A stretch of DNA of 64,000 bases from Oscillatoriaceae cyanobacterium M7585_C2015_266. Lineage in GTDB: Bacteria > Cyanobacteriota > Cyanobacteriia > Cyanobacteriales > Oscillatoriaceae. Numbering within the stretch: position 1 is the stretch's first letter; each line of letters begins with the position of its first letter. Where the stretch lies: NCBI GenBank assembly GCA_015295835.1, contig DVEG01000029.1, positions 62,001 through 126,000 of the forward strand. Reading direction: 5' to 3'. This document shows positions 52,315 to 61,976 of this stretch, piece after piece. The translations under genes were made by a program, and so were the position numbers. A model generated the notes under the pieces. The model was not told the DNA's origin. It made no database searches and saw only the letters and a list, made by a program, of their open reading frames with translations.

Positions 52315-54129
52315 TTATTTAACAACTTTTCCCCCAGCTTGAGACGTCAGAACTCCTTCTGCCTGATTCAAGCCAATCGCTCCGGAATAAACCAGACCCC
52401 GTTGCATATCCAGCGTCAGAATCACCCCATCCCGAATAATCTTCGTAGCATTCTTCACTCCCAGAATCACCGGCACTCCCAGACGCATTCCAATCACCGC
52501 TGCGTGAGAAGTCAAGCTATCCTCTTCCGTAATCACCCCAGCCGCCTTTCGCATTGCTTCCACAAAATCAGCATTAGTACGAGGAGCCACCAAAATCTCA
52601 CCTGGATTAAAATTCCCCAAATCTGCCGCCGAATAAGCCACCCGTGCTCTACCACTCACCGCCCCCTGGCCCATGCTAGTACCTTTACCTAGCACCGCCG
52701 TCACCACCTCAACCTTAATCAAATCCGTCGAACCAGCCACACCTTGCAGAGTTCCCGCCGTCATCACCACCAAATCCCCATCGGAGAGCAAATTCTTCTC
52801 CTGCGCCACATTCAGTGCCGCCTGAAACGTCTGAGCCGTTGACGGCAAATCCAGCACCAACAGAGGCTTCACCCCCCAAACTAATTGCAACTGTCGCGCC
52901 ACCTCGACGTGAGGCGTTACTGCCAGAATTGGCGTAGAAGGGCGGAATTTAGAAACATTGCGTGCCGTTGCCCCCGTTTTAGTAAGAGTCATAATTGCTG
53001 CTGCCCCCAATTGCTCTGCAATCTGCCCGACAGCTTGACTGATAGCATTAGGAATTGATCTACCGCTGTCGCCCCCCTTAGGCACATTACAAGTAATGCG
53101 CTCCTGCTCGATTCGTTGAGCGATTCTAGCCATAGTTTCCACGGCAGCGACTGGATACTGCCCCACTGCCGTTTCATTTGAGAGCATCACCGCATCGGTG
53201 CCATCGAGAATAGCATTAGCCACATCGGAAATTTCGGCGCGGGTAGCGCGGGGACTATTAACCATGCTGTCTAGCATTTGGGTAGCGGTAATTACTGGAA
53301 TGCCTAAGCGGTTGGCAAGAGCAATCAAACGCTTCTGCAAAAGTGGCACTTCCTCTGCCGGCATTTCTACTCCCAAATCGCCCCGTGCCACCATCACTCC
53401 ATTTGCGAGGGAGAGAATCGCTTCCATTTGTTCGATCGCCTCGTGCTTTTCAATTTTGACGATCACTGGCACCTGCTTGCCGGCATTAGAAATAATTTCT
53501 TTAATTTCCAAAACGTCTTCTGGCTTGCGCACGAAGCTCAAGGCTACCCAGTCCACTCCCTGATCCAAACCGAAGAGCAAATCCTGACGATCTTTTTCGG
53601 TTAAAGCTTTGATAGACAGGTAAACTCCTGGAAAATTAACCCCCTTGTGATTCGAGAGCTTCCCGCCAACCACAGTGCGACAGTAAAGTTCGCCAGCGGC
53701 GCGATCAACTTTTTCCACTCGCATTTCCACGCGCCCATCATCGAGGAGAATAGTTGCTCCTTCCGGCACTTCCTCCGCTAGAAGTTCGTAAGTAATTGAG
53801 GCCATTTTTTGGTTGCCGATGACTTTTCGGCTTGTAAGAATGAACGGCTCGCCTTTTTGCAAATAGATAGAACCGTTCTCAAACCGCCCCAAGCGAATTT
53901 TTGGCCCCTGTAGGTCTTGTAAGATGCCTACTGGCTGGTTGAGTTCAAAGGAGGTTTGCCGAATTAGGCGAATACTGCGCTGGTGGTCCTCGTGCGTGCC
54001 GTGAGAAAAGTTCAGTCGCAGGGTTGTGGCGCCTGCTTCAATAATCGCCCGCAATACTTCGGGGCTGCTGCTAGCAGGGCCAATGGTGGCGACAATTTTC
54101 GTCCGACGCTGGGGAGTTCGCAGTTGCAT
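52315..54129 (-). CDS. pyk: Pyruvate kinase with C-terminal phosphohistidine-like domain
   Basis: This enzyme converts phosphoenolpyruvate and ADP to pyruvate and ATP. The 604-residue protein has the PK core (RRTKIVATIGPASSSPEVL, residues 8-26; MVARGDLGVEMP; the catalytic lysine in VIVKIEKHEAI). It carries an about 115-residue C-terminal PEP-utilising domain (about 485-604) with TEEDSLTSHAAVIGMRLGVPVILG, as in many cyanobacterial and Bacillus enzymes. The extra domain contains the phosphohistidine-type His but its role in pyruvate kinases is not settled. Monocistronic; divergent from rnz. Confidence 0.95.
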   Translation of the reverse strand: MQLRTPQRRTKIVATIGPASSSPEVLRAIIEAGATTLRLNFSHGTHEDHQRSIRLIRQTSFELNQPVGILQDLQGPKIRLGRFENGSIYLQKGEPFILTSRKVIGNQKMASITYELLAEEVPEGATILLDDGRVEMRVEKVDRAAGELYCRTVVGGKLSNHKGVNFPGVYLSIKALTEKDRQDLLFGLDQGVDWVALSFVRKPEDVLEIKEIISNAGKQVPVIVKIEKHEAIEQMEAILSLANGVMVARGDLGVEMPAEEVPLLQKRLIALANRLGIPVITATQMLDSMVNSPRATRAEISDVANAILDGTDAVMLSNETAVGQYPVAAVETMARIAQRIEQERITCNVPKGGDSGRSIPNAISQAVGQIAEQLGAAAIMTLTKTGATARNVSKFRPSTPILAVTPHVEVARQLQLVWGVKPLLVLDLPSTAQTFQAALNVAQEKNLLSDGDLVVMTAGTLQGVAGSTDLIKVEVVTAVLGKGTSMGQGAVSGRARVAYSAADLGNFNPGEILVAPRTNADFVEAMRKAAGVITEEDSLTSHAAVIGMRLGVPVILGVKNATKIIRDGVILTLDMQRGLVYSGAIGLNQAEGVLTSQAGGKVVK

Positions 54130-54307
54130 GAATTACAATTCCGAGAAATAGAGCTGAAGGTTTACCTTGTTTTTGGCTAGTATTTGATTATCGTCTGTGC
54201 AGTGTCTTGAGAGTGATCAGATTTTCTGCTGTTTGACGATGCGGTTCGCCTGGGTCGGTAGTTTAATCTTATAGGTAAGGATTGGTGAATTTGAATAGGG
54301 TTGGCGA

Positions 54308-55267
54308 GTGCAAATTATTTTTTTAGGAACGAGTTCTGGTGTACCAACGCGAGCGCGCAATGTTTCTGGCGTTGCTTTGCGCCTGCCTCAGCGGGCGGAA
54401 TTTTGGCTCTTTGACTGTGGCGAAGGTACCCAACACCAAATCTTGCGTAGCGATTTGAAAATCAGCCAGCTTACTCGTATTTTCATCACCCACATGCACG
54501 GCGACCACATTTTCGGCTTAATGGGTTTGCTCGCTAGTGTAGGTCTTGCCGGCAATCCTCATCGCATCGATATTTATGGCCCGACCGGGCTTTCAGACTA
54601 CCTGCAAGCCTGTCAGCGCTACTCTTATACCCATTTTTCTTACCCGATTAAGGTTCACAAGATTCAGCCCGGTGTCATTTACGAAGATGAGGAGTATCAG
54701 GTTAGTTGTTCCCGCCTCCACCATCGCATCACCGCTTTCGGCTACCGTATTACCGAAAAAGATCGTCCAGGGCAGTTTAATGTCGAAAAAGCTAGGGCCT
54801 TGGGAATTCCTTCAGGCCCGATATATGGCCAGTTAAAACGCGGCGAAATCGTTACTCTGCCAGATGGGCGCGTTTTTAATGGAGCAGAATTCTGTGGCCC
54901 TCCTCAAGTTGGCCGCAAAGTTGTCTACTGTACGGATACTATATACTGTGAAAACGCGGTTGAGCTGTCTCGGCAGGCTGACGTTCTCATTCACGAGGCT
55001 ACTTTCTCTCATAAAGATGCCCATATGGCTATGGAACGCTTACACTCGACTTCGACAATGGCGGCACAAGTAGCTTTGAATGCCGGCGTTAAGCAACTGC
55101 TGATTACTCATTTTAGTCCTCGCTATGGCCCAGGCAATGAGATCGTCCTTGATGATTTGCTGCAAGAAGCCCGGGCGATTTTCCCGAATACGGATATGGC
55201 TTACGATTTTATGAGTTACGAGGTTCCCCGCCCTCAAGCACCTGAATTGACTACAATTGGGGATTAG
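54308..55267 (+). CDS. rnz: Ribonuclease Z
   Basis: RNase Z trims tRNA 3' ends. The 319-residue metallo-beta-lactamase protein begins at a GTG (54308), [21 protein letters not shown]. The zinc motif THMHGDH (61-67, with His62, His64, Asp66 and His67) and the C-terminal [10 protein letters not shown] motif are intact, as is the tRNA-binding exosite region around 150-175. Short-form RNase Z length. Confidence 0.95.
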   Translation: MQIIFLGTSSGVPTRARNVSGVALRLPQRAEFWLFDCGEGTQHQILRSDLKISQLTRIFITHMHGDHIFGLMGLLASVGLAGNPHRIDIYGPTGLSDYLQACQRYSYTHFSYPIKVHKIQPGVIYEDEEYQVSCSRLHHRITAFGYRITEKDRPGQFNVEKARALGIPSGPIYGQLKRGEIVTLPDGRVFNGAEFCGPPQVGRKVVYCTDTIYCENAVELSRQADVLIHEATFSHKDAHMAMERLHSTSTMAAQVALNAGVKQLLITHFSPRYGPGNEIVLDDLLQEARAIFPNTDMAYDFMSYEVPRPQAPELTTIGD

Positions 55268-55289
55268 CCCTCCCTCTTTGCTAATTGGG

Positions 55290-55841
55290 TTAGGATGCAA
55301 TCTCTCTAGGACATTGGCAAATCGGCAAATCTAATGACAACTCTGCCAAGAAGTTTTGCTGGTTGTCTCTATTGTCGCTATCCACTTTCTTTTTTTCTTG
55401 TTCTTGTTCTTGTTCTTGTTCTTGGGCATTGGCTTTGAGTAAGCGATCGCAAATCCAATTCAGATGTTTCTTTGTGTTTACCGGCACTCGCGGCGCTGGA
55501 ATCTCGTTATTTGGCCACCACCCCAGATCGTAGCAAGGACACGATGCGGCTGGCATTCCTTTCGTCCTTACCGGTATGGGCATGGGGCAGCGCGCACACA
55601 CTATTATTTCCCATTCTGGAGTCAATAATTGGGCTATTGTCTCTTCTGTACCCTCTAAATAGCAGTCTCCTGAATTTGGGGAGGTAATTTTCCGCCAGAC
55701 TTCTTCAAATTCTTTACTGTACAAATCGCCCCTAAATATCGGTTTCGGCAGGCAAGCTTCTTCGCTTTTGCAAATTATAACTTTTTTTCCAAGCTGAAAC
55801 CAATATGCCAAATATTGTCTGACTTGATTTGCAGATGCCAT
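55290..55841 (-). CDS. Hypothetical cysteine-rich cyanobacterial protein
   Basis: This 183-residue soluble protein has a cluster of cysteines in the middle (IIVCARCPMPIPVRTKGMPAASCPCYDLGWWP), a possible metal site, and a low-complexity EQEQEQEQEQEKKK linker (about 139-152) encoded by five TTGTTC-type hexamers. It is not known to me by family name. The repeat keeps the frame in steps of two residues. It is convergent with rnz, with only 22 bp between the stop codons. Confidence 0.7.
   Translation of the reverse strand: MASANQVRQYLAYWFQLGKKVIICKSEEACLPKPIFRGDLYSKEFEEVWRKITSPNSGDCYLEGTEETIAQLLTPEWEIIVCARCPMPIPVRTKGMPAASCPCYDLGWWPNNEIPAPRVPVNTKKHLNWICDRLLKANAQEQEQEQEQEKKKVDSDNRDNQQNFLAELSLDLPICQCPREIAS
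55396..55426 (+). repeat. Hexanucleotide tandem repeat
   Basis: About five copies of TTGTTC in tandem, inside the coding region of the cysteine-rich protein. They encode Glu-Gln on the minus strand, so length change would keep the reading frame. Confidence 0.85.
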
Positions 55842-56151
55842 AGGGGATGATCAAATTGGTCAAAAAAATGATTGCTGTAGCTTTGCAAGCCTGCATTCCC
55901 CAACCTTTTGTTGGCGTCAGCAGCGCTTTTTCTTTGCAGCGCAATAACCGGGGCTTCTCCAATTTAACATAATTTGACAAAAATTTACAATCTTCAATCT
56001 CTGCGCTGGGTTTGTTATCTTTCTGCAAGCGTTGCACATGGGCAGCACATAAGTGCCAGCACGAAAATATTGCTGATGTGAGTTTCTTAGTTTTATGTTA
56101 GCGTTTTTGATTTAAAAATTTAAATAATGTAATAAATATTAAGATTTGTGT
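55842..56151. other. Intergenic region, no gene supported
   Basis: These 310 bases lie upstream of the cysteine-rich protein gene and downstream of cobU. An open minus-strand frame covers 55732-56037 but has no family-like features, and its start overlaps the next gene, so it is left out. No promoter or hairpin is clear. Confidence 0.35.
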
Positions 56152-56706
56152 TCAAAAGGGGAGAGGCTGTCCGAGAACGCTAAGGTTTAAAACATGACCA
56201 CCAGTAACCAAGTAAACAGGATTGGCGAGCGTACCTGTGAAACGGACGAGATTACCAAGGCGCTCGCGGAAAATTCTACCAAGGGGATAAGCCGGCACCA
56301 CACCCCAGCCAGTTTCCTCTGCCACCAAAATTACATCGGCAGTAGTCTGCTGCAAGCCTTGCAAAAAATCTTGCTGAACTCGCTCCCAAGTAGCATCGTC
56401 CAGATCTAAAAGATTAGCTACCCAATTGCCAAGAGAATCCACTAGCAGGCAACTGCCCGCCGATGCAGTAAGTATCGTAGTCGGTAATTTCTTCGGCACT
56501 TCTATAGTTATCCAATTAGCAGGGCGTCGCTGACGGTGTCGTTCAATTCGAGCTTGCCACTCCTGATCCTCCGGAGCAAGTTCAGCCGTAGCAACGTAAG
56601 TCACCGGTTTACCAGTAGAAGTGGCTAGGAGCTCTGCCCATTCACTTTTGCCAGACTTAACAGGGCCAAGAACCAGACTGAGTAATTTTGCAGGTAAATT
56701 CTTCAT
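56152..56706 (-). CDS. cobU: Adenosylcobinamide kinase/adenosylcobinamide-phosphate guanylyltransferase
   Basis: CobU (CobP) phosphorylates adenosylcobinamide and then attaches GMP, in lower-ligand assembly of cobalamin-type cofactors. The 184-residue protein has Walker A GPVKSGKS (14-21), and YVATAELAPEDQEWQARIERHRQRRP with the guanylylated histidine region (about 37-62). SLGNWVANLL and a C-terminal GRIFRERLG complete the match. It complements cobQ at 6763. Monocistronic here. Confidence 0.93.
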   Translation of the reverse strand: MKNLPAKLLSLVLGPVKSGKSEWAELLATSTGKPVTYVATAELAPEDQEWQARIERHRQRRPANWITIEVPKKLPTTILTASAGSCLLVDSLGNWVANLLDLDDATWERVQQDFLQGLQQTTADVILVAEETGWGVVPAYPLGRIFRERLGNLVRFTGTLANPVYLVTGGHVLNLSVLGQPLPF

Positions 56707-56871
56707 TGAAAGTGAAATAGGAATTTTAGACTCCAGGGTAGTGGGATGGAATATAAGCTGACTCCAAAAAAAGAGGTGAGAAAACCAATTTCTAATTACC
56801 GATTATCTATTATCAAAATATATATTAGGCAAAACAACTCAACTTCCCAGCTATTGCCGGAGAATGACTGT

Positions 56872-57822
56872 ATGCCACGCCCGCGGGTTTCTGCAATTAT
56901 CTGCACGCACAATCGGGATAAATATTTAGGCGCTGCTATTGATAGTTTGCTAGCGCAAGATTTTCAGGATTTTGAAATTATAGTAGTAGATAATGCATCT
57001 TGCGATCGCACTTATCAAATCGTCAGCGAAAGACTATCCCACCAGCATCTCAAATACATTTACGAGCCTACCCTCGGTTTATCTGTAGCTCGCAATACTG
57101 GCGCCCGCGCAGCCAGCGGTGAAATTCTTGCCTATCTCGATGACGATGCCGTTGCCAGTAGCGGCTGGCTGAGTAGTTTATATTCTGCCTATGAAAACAA
57201 CCCTCGTCTAGCGATCGCCGGCGGCAAAGTTACCCTGATTTGGCCACCTGAACTCCAACCCCCCTCCTGGCTTTCTCCAGCACTTGCCGCCAACTTGGGC
57301 GCTTACGATTTAGGCGATGATATAGTTTACATTCACCAGCCCGGTTTGACCCCAAGAGGATTGAACTATTCCATCCGTCGCTCTTTTTTAGAAGCAATAG
57401 GCGGGTTTGATGTTCATCTAGGTCGCATCGGCAAAAAGTTATTATCAAATGAAGAACTACAGGTAACCGAAATTGCACTCCAGCAGGGGTGGCAGGTAGC
57501 CTATATTCCCACTGCTCTTGTGGCCCACCACGTAGCCCCTGAGCGCCTCAACAAGTCGTGGTTTTTACAGCGGGGTTGGTGGCAAGGGATTAGTGAGTGT
57601 TACCGGGAACAGCGCTGCGGTTATAATAGTTTGTCCCAGTTGGGACGAGGAGGAGAACGCTTAGTGAGGGGGCTTTACAAATGCCTGAAATACATCGCCA
57701 ATCCAGCGCTTCGCTTCGATAATTTCGTCTATGCCTGCGCTCAAATTGGATATTTAAGTGCTGCCCTCGGCTTTCTGTTATCCTCTAAATCAGTTTACAG
57801 TCAAGAAAATTTAAAACTATAG
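56872..57822 (+). CDS. hpsE: Glycosyltransferase family 2, HpsE-like
   Basis: This 316-residue GT-A glycosyltransferase starts RPRVSAIICTHNRDKYLGAAIDSLL (about 3-27), with DNASCDRT and a DDD acidic motif (LAYLDDDAVAS). A C-terminal region with WFLQRGWWQGISECYREQRCG matches the HpsE group of hormogonium polysaccharide enzymes. The ATG at 56872 follows GGAGAA; an in-frame extension to 56746 is basic and unconserved. It leads a three-gene set with another GT2 gene and an acetyltransferase, 90 and 0 bp apart, suggesting one operon for an extracellular polysaccharide involved in gliding motility. The Hps name is by similarity. Confidence 0.85.
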   Translation: MPRPRVSAIICTHNRDKYLGAAIDSLLAQDFQDFEIIVVDNASCDRTYQIVSERLSHQHLKYIYEPTLGLSVARNTGARAASGEILAYLDDDAVASSGWLSSLYSAYENNPRLAIAGGKVTLIWPPELQPPSWLSPALAANLGAYDLGDDIVYIHQPGLTPRGLNYSIRRSFLEAIGGFDVHLGRIGKKLLSNEELQVTEIALQQGWQVAYIPTALVAHHVAPERLNKSWFLQRGWWQGISECYREQRCGYNSLSQLGRGGERLVRGLYKCLKYIANPALRFDNFVYACAQIGYLSAALGFLLSSKSVYSQENLKL

Positions 57823-57911
57823 AGTAAAATTTTAATAGATAATCAAACCCCTATATCTAGCCCAAACTCTTCCGCTGATGGCTAATTTGAAATCGGTTAA
57901 ACCACCTTACC

Positions 57912-58853
57912 ATGACCTGTCAATCCTCTAAAATACCAGTCTCGGTTCTTATTCCTGCAAAAGACGAAGAGAAAAATCTGCCAGCTTGTCTAAGTAGCGT
58001 TTATAGAGCAGATGAAATATTTTTAGTAGATTCCCAGAGCCGCGATCGCACCGTCGAAATCGCCGAAAGCTTCGGAGCAAAAGTAGTACAATTTTATTTT
58101 AACGGACGCTGGCCAAAAAAGAAGAATTGGTCCCTGGAAAACCTACCCTTTCGCAACGAATGGGTATTAATCGTTGACTGCGACGAGCGCATAACTCCTG
58201 AACTATGGGATGAAATTGCCGAAGCAATCAAAAATCCCAACTATGCCGGTTACTATCTAAACCGTCGTGTATTTTTCCTTGGCACTTGGATTCGCCACGG
58301 AGGCAAATATCCAGACTGGAATCTACGCTTATTTCAGCACAAAAAAGGACGATACGAAAACTTAGGCACAGAAGAAGTTCCCAACACAGGCGATAATGAA
58401 GTACACGAACACGTCATTTTACAAGGGCGTGTAGGATATCTCAAAAATGACATGATTCACGAAGACTTTCGGGATATTTACCACTGGATCGAACGGCACA
58501 ACCGTTACTCCAACTGGGAAGCGAGAGTCTATTTTAATATTATAACTGGAAAAGACAATAGCGGCGCAATTAGCGGGAATTTATTCGGAGATGTAGTGCA
58601 GCGCAAACGGTTTTTAAAAAAATTGTGGGTTTGGCTGCCCTTTAAACCCACCATAAGATTTATTTTATTTTATTTTATTCAGCTCGGTTTTTTAGATGGA
58701 AGAGCTGGTTATATTTACGGACGACTTCTGAGTCAGTATGAGTATCAAATAGGCGTCAAACTATACGAATTGCGCAGATTTGGTGGTCAATTGAATGTCC
58801 CAACTTTTACAACCCAGGCAAAACCGATTTCTCATCAAGACGCGCATACATGA
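57912..58853 (+). CDS. Glycosyltransferase family 2
   Basis: This 313-residue enzyme is of the KdtX/WaaE-like GT2 kind. PVSVLIPAKDEEKNLPACLSSV (about 10-31) is the nucleotide-sugar start. Then VDSQSRDRTVEIAESFGA, WVLIVDCDERITPEL with the acidic motif, and an RHGGKYPDWNLRLFQ acceptor loop. C-terminal hydrophobic segments (about 245-270) may associate with the membrane. It overlaps the following acetyltransferase start by four bases (ATGA), a sign of translational coupling. It probably adds a sugar to the same polysaccharide as its neighbours. Confidence 0.88.
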   Translation: MTCQSSKIPVSVLIPAKDEEKNLPACLSSVYRADEIFLVDSQSRDRTVEIAESFGAKVVQFYFNGRWPKKKNWSLENLPFRNEWVLIVDCDERITPELWDEIAEAIKNPNYAGYYLNRRVFFLGTWIRHGGKYPDWNLRLFQHKKGRYENLGTEEVPNTGDNEVHEHVILQGRVGYLKNDMIHEDFRDIYHWIERHNRYSNWEARVYFNIITGKDNSGAISGNLFGDVVQRKRFLKKLWVWLPFKPTIRFILFYFIQLGFLDGRAGYIYGRLLSQYEYQIGVKLYELRRFGGQLNVPTFTTQAKPISHQDAHT

Positions 58854-59527
58854 CAGATTCTAATTTTTCTGCCTCTGCAAACGAAATCAATCATCCACCA
58901 CCACAAGACAATCAATCGATAGATATTCAGAAACAAAAACCCGTGCTGGATGCTCAGCCTTGGGTGGATTTGCGCAAATACAATCAATCCTGGTTTGAGC
59001 GGGGGCGCCCCGGTTGGGTTATTATGTTGTGGTGGTTAGTGCAAGCAGTTGCATTTCCCCTTAGCCCCCACTTTTGTTACGGATTCCGGCGCTGGTTACT
59101 GCGACTTTTCGGCGCTCGTCTCGGCACCGACGTGCGTATCCGCCCCACCGCAAGAATAACCTATCCCTGGAAAGTGGAAATTGGAGATTATAGTTGGATT
59201 GGAGATGACGTAGTTTTGTACAGTTTTGATAAAATCCGCATCGGGCAGCACTGCGTGATTTCACAAAAATGCTACCTGTGTACGGGCAGTCATGATATTC
59301 GCGATCGCGCCTTTGGTCTAATAACAGCACCAATAGAAATTGGCAATGGCGTATGGATAGCAGCAGATTGTTTCATCGGTGCAGGAGTAAAAATCGGGGC
59401 AAATGCCGTCATCGGAGCGCGCAGCAGCGTATTCAGAGATATTCCAGCAGGGCAAGTAAGCTGGGGGAATCCTTGCAAACCTAGATATGCCAGAGTGATG
59501 AAAGAGTCAGAAACAGGCGAGAGCTAG
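58850..59527 (+). CDS. hpsU: Hexapeptide acetyltransferase, HpsU/WcaF-like
   Basis: This 225-residue left-handed beta-helix acetyltransferase has, after a membrane-facing N-terminal region (VIMLWWLVQAVAFPLSPHFCYGFRRWLLRLFG), the hexapeptide-repeat core: LGTDVRIRPTARITYPWKVEIGDYSWIGDDV, with HDIRDRAFG and a C-terminal VIGARSSVFRDIPAG and NPCKPRYAR. It matches the colanic acid WcaF/WcaB group and the enzyme called HpsU in hormogonium polysaccharide loci. It likely O-acetylates the polysaccharide. It overlaps the upstream GT gene by four bases. Confidence 0.87.
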   Translation: MTDSNFSASANEINHPPPQDNQSIDIQKQKPVLDAQPWVDLRKYNQSWFERGRPGWVIMLWWLVQAVAFPLSPHFCYGFRRWLLRLFGARLGTDVRIRPTARITYPWKVEIGDYSWIGDDVVLYSFDKIRIGQHCVISQKCYLCTGSHDIRDRAFGLITAPIEIGNGVWIAADCFIGAGVKIGANAVIGARSSVFRDIPAGQVSWGNPCKPRYARVMKESETGES

Positions 59528-59581
59528 GTGTTGTAGAAATCTACAAAACAAGCCCTCGCCCTACTACAAATTAACCTAAAC

Positions 59582-60349
59582 TTACCGTCTTACAACTTGC
59601 TCCAAATTACCATCTTTCCAAATCCCCTCCAATCGCGTGCCAGTGGCATAAATAAACACCCCATTACCGTGTTGTAAATTATTGCGAAACTCCCCCTGAT
59701 AGCGGTTGCCACTGGCGAAAGTACACACCCCAAAGCCGTGAAGCTGCCCGTTGCGAAATTCTCCTTGACAGCGACTGCCATCAGCATAGATAAAAACTCC
59801 TTTTCCCTGTTTCCTGCTATTGCGAAACTCGCCCTCATAGCGGTTGCCAGTGGAAAACGTGCACACTCCAAATCCGTTAAGCTGCCCGTTGCGAAATTCT
59901 CCTTCACAGCGCGTGCCATCTAAAAAAGTAAAAACCCCTTTTCCATTGATAACGCCATCTTGAAACTCTCCCTCATAGCGATTACCATTAGCAAACATGC
60001 AGACACCTTTACCATTAAGCAAGTCATCTCGAAATTCCCCCTCGCAATCGGTTCCGTCTGCGTAGCTAAAAACACCGCGCCCGTGTCTGACGCCATTGCG
60101 AAACTCTCCGGTGTAACGATTGCCGCTGGGAAACACACACGTTCCTTTACCGTTAAGAACACCCCCTTGCAATTCGCCTTGACAATAAGTATTAGTTGAT
60201 ATATTTGCATCGGCAGGCATAGAGAAGCCAAGCAAATTCATTAAAGTTGCACAGGCTGCAATTATTGGTATAATCGACCCTTGCGGAATAGTCTGAAATT
60301 TACAAGCAGTAGATTTATATATATCCGCTGGAAAAATCAATGACACCAT
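59582..60349 (-). CDS. MORN repeat protein
   Basis: About eight MORN repeats of about 23 residues follow an N-terminal hydrophobic segment (IIPIIAACATLMNLLGF, about 27-43 from ATG 60349) that may be a signal or anchor. Repeats alternate in two types: one with GTRCEGEFRNGQLNGFGVCTF (Cys-containing) and one with GNRYEGEFRNxxxxGKGVF, so the repeat unit is effectively a pair. The ATG at 60349 is preceded by AGGAG; an in-frame TTG at 60406 adds 19 residues. MORN proteins often bind membranes or act as scaffolds. It is 90 bp from, and divergent to, the DUF3370 gene. Confidence 0.9.
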   Translation of the reverse strand: MVSLIFPADIYKSTACKFQTIPQGSIIPIIAACATLMNLLGFSMPADANISTNTYCQGELQGGVLNGKGTCVFPSGNRYTGEFRNGVRHGRGVFSYADGTDCEGEFRDDLLNGKGVCMFANGNRYEGEFQDGVINGKGVFTFLDGTRCEGEFRNGQLNGFGVCTFSTGNRYEGEFRNSRKQGKGVFIYADGSRCQGEFRNGQLHGFGVCTFASGNRYQGEFRNNLQHGNGVFIYATGTRLEGIWKDGNLEQVVRR

Positions 60350-60439
60350 TGCCTTAAAATTCTCCTGCTTGGGGTTGTTCAACAGATTGATTATATAAAT
60401 TCTCAAAAACAGCTAAAGTTTCATTAAAACACAAGCGCA

Positions 60440-61894
60440 ATGTTATTTTGGCCAATTTTTCCGCTTGCCCAAATCCCCGCTATTCCTGCATTCCCACCCC
60501 TGCAAGCGCGGGTTGAGACGCAGCCAGCTCCTCCTCTACTGCCACCAAAAGAAATGCTGCCGCCATTGGATATGGTGCCGCCATTAGATGAGGTGCCTCC
60601 TCAAGAAGTGGTAGAAGCAACGGAAATTCGCCCTTTACCGGGGGAACTCGATAGTATTCCGGTGTTTAATAGTAATAGTCCGGAGGTTGTACTTACAGAA
60701 GGAATTTTGCTTTCGACATTTCCGCCAAATGGAATGCGCTCGCCACAAGCGCATTTAAACTTCCCTTTGCAAGGAAGATTTGACTTGTTCACTCACCACA
60801 TTGCAAGAGCGAGAACGCAGGCAGAAACGCGCACGCTTTATCAAGGGATAATCCTGTACAATCCCAATCCCCAACCCGTCATTTTTGAGATATTGCAGGG
60901 CGCGAGTTATCTAACTTCTCCCGACGCGTTATTTATCGATTTGCCAGATTTGGTAGACAACACTGCCGGCACCGTTTTTTCCGGTCCGGGCAGTCGCGCC
61001 ATGAGCGATATTTTACGCGGACTTCGGCAACCAAATTGGCCGACACAAATAGTGATTCCGCCGGGGCAAACCACTATGTTGATGAATTTGCCGATTCCGG
61101 TTGGGAAAGTGGTTCCTTCTTCAAATGGGCGCTCAACGCTGCTGCGATTGTCGAGTAGTGCGCCGATTTATGTGGCTAATTTGGCAATGTTTGCGCCGCT
61201 CACTGCCGACGGTAGTGAAAGGGCTCCTACTATAGAAGAGTGGCAAAATCTGCTGATAAATGGAGATTTGGCTGGTCCTCGGGATAAAGCACCAACGCCT
61301 CTTGATCGCCCTGTTGGCGAAGTGGTTTACGGGCGAGTAGCAGGTGTCGCCTCTGGTTCGCGGTGGACGGCGAAAATTACTGATAATCCGAGTGTAGAAT
61401 ATTTGAGTATTCCTAAACAAGGACAGTCAATTTCTTATGCTTTGAGTACGGTTCACGAGATTACTTTCGGCACTAATCAGGTGCAAAGTGCGAAAATGCA
61501 CGTCCGCTATCCTGATACTGCTTATTATGCTCATGGTAATTACGCTATTGAATATAATCTGACTTTGCCGCTATACAATCCAAGCGATCGCTCTAAGAAG
61601 GTAACTATTTCGCTGCAAACGCCTTTGAAATCAGACGAGCCAAAGAATGGAATTTTATTTCTCAAACCGCGTGATCGACAGATATTTTTTAGAGGCACAG
61701 TGAAGGTAAGCTATATCGATGAGCGGGGAGCTTCACAAACCCGCTATTTTCATTTGGTACAGCGACGTGGACAAAAGGGCGAACCTTTGTTAACACTGAA
61801 TCTGCCTCCGGGCGGGAGCCAAGAAGTGCAGATAGACTTTCTCTATCCTCCTGATGCTACTCCCCCGCAGGTTCTTACAATTAGAACTTTGTAG
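60440..61894 (+). CDS. DUF3370 family protein
   Basis: This 484-residue cyanobacterial protein has a short hydrophobic N-terminus (LFWPIFPLAQIPAIPAFP) and a Pro-rich repeat (PPLDMVPPLDEVPPQEV, about 43-59). The DUF3370 body follows: TEIRPLPGELDSIPVFNSNSPEVVLTEGILLSTFPPNGMRSPQAHLNFPLQGRFDLFTHHIAR. A C-terminal part with KVTISLQTPLKSDEPKNGI is followed by GSQEVQIDFLYPPDATPP. It is likely exported. Known members are surface-associated, possibly linked to polysaccharide; that is from family memory. It is convergent with pcxA with 82 bp between the stop codons. Confidence 0.86.
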   Translation: MLFWPIFPLAQIPAIPAFPPLQARVETQPAPPLLPPKEMLPPLDMVPPLDEVPPQEVVEATEIRPLPGELDSIPVFNSNSPEVVLTEGILLSTFPPNGMRSPQAHLNFPLQGRFDLFTHHIARARTQAETRTLYQGIILYNPNPQPVIFEILQGASYLTSPDALFIDLPDLVDNTAGTVFSGPGSRAMSDILRGLRQPNWPTQIVIPPGQTTMLMNLPIPVGKVVPSSNGRSTLLRLSSSAPIYVANLAMFAPLTADGSERAPTIEEWQNLLINGDLAGPRDKAPTPLDRPVGEVVYGRVAGVASGSRWTAKITDNPSVEYLSIPKQGQSISYALSTVHEITFGTNQVQSAKMHVRYPDTAYYAHGNYAIEYNLTLPLYNPSDRSKKVTISLQTPLKSDEPKNGILFLKPRDRQIFFRGTVKVSYIDERGASQTRYFHLVQRRGQKGEPLLTLNLPPGGSQEVQIDFLYPPDATPPQVLTIRTL

Positions 61895-61976
61895 GTTGTT
61901 TTTTTTTCCGGGAAAATAACAAAAGGGCATTGATTTATTTTATCCTCTACTTGCCAATGCCCTATTTTCTAATTTC

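Noticed and set aside
55732-56037. Minus-strand 101-codon open frame upstream of the cysteine-rich protein
   Set aside because: It overlaps the start of a better-supported gene, has mixed hydrophobic and basic text without a motif, and lacks a ribosome-binding site.
59600-60190. Regularly spaced repeats of about 69 bases, considered as a CRISPR-like array
   Set aside because: They are the coding repeats of MORN units; the 'spacers' are in frame and similar to each other, and no cas genes are present.
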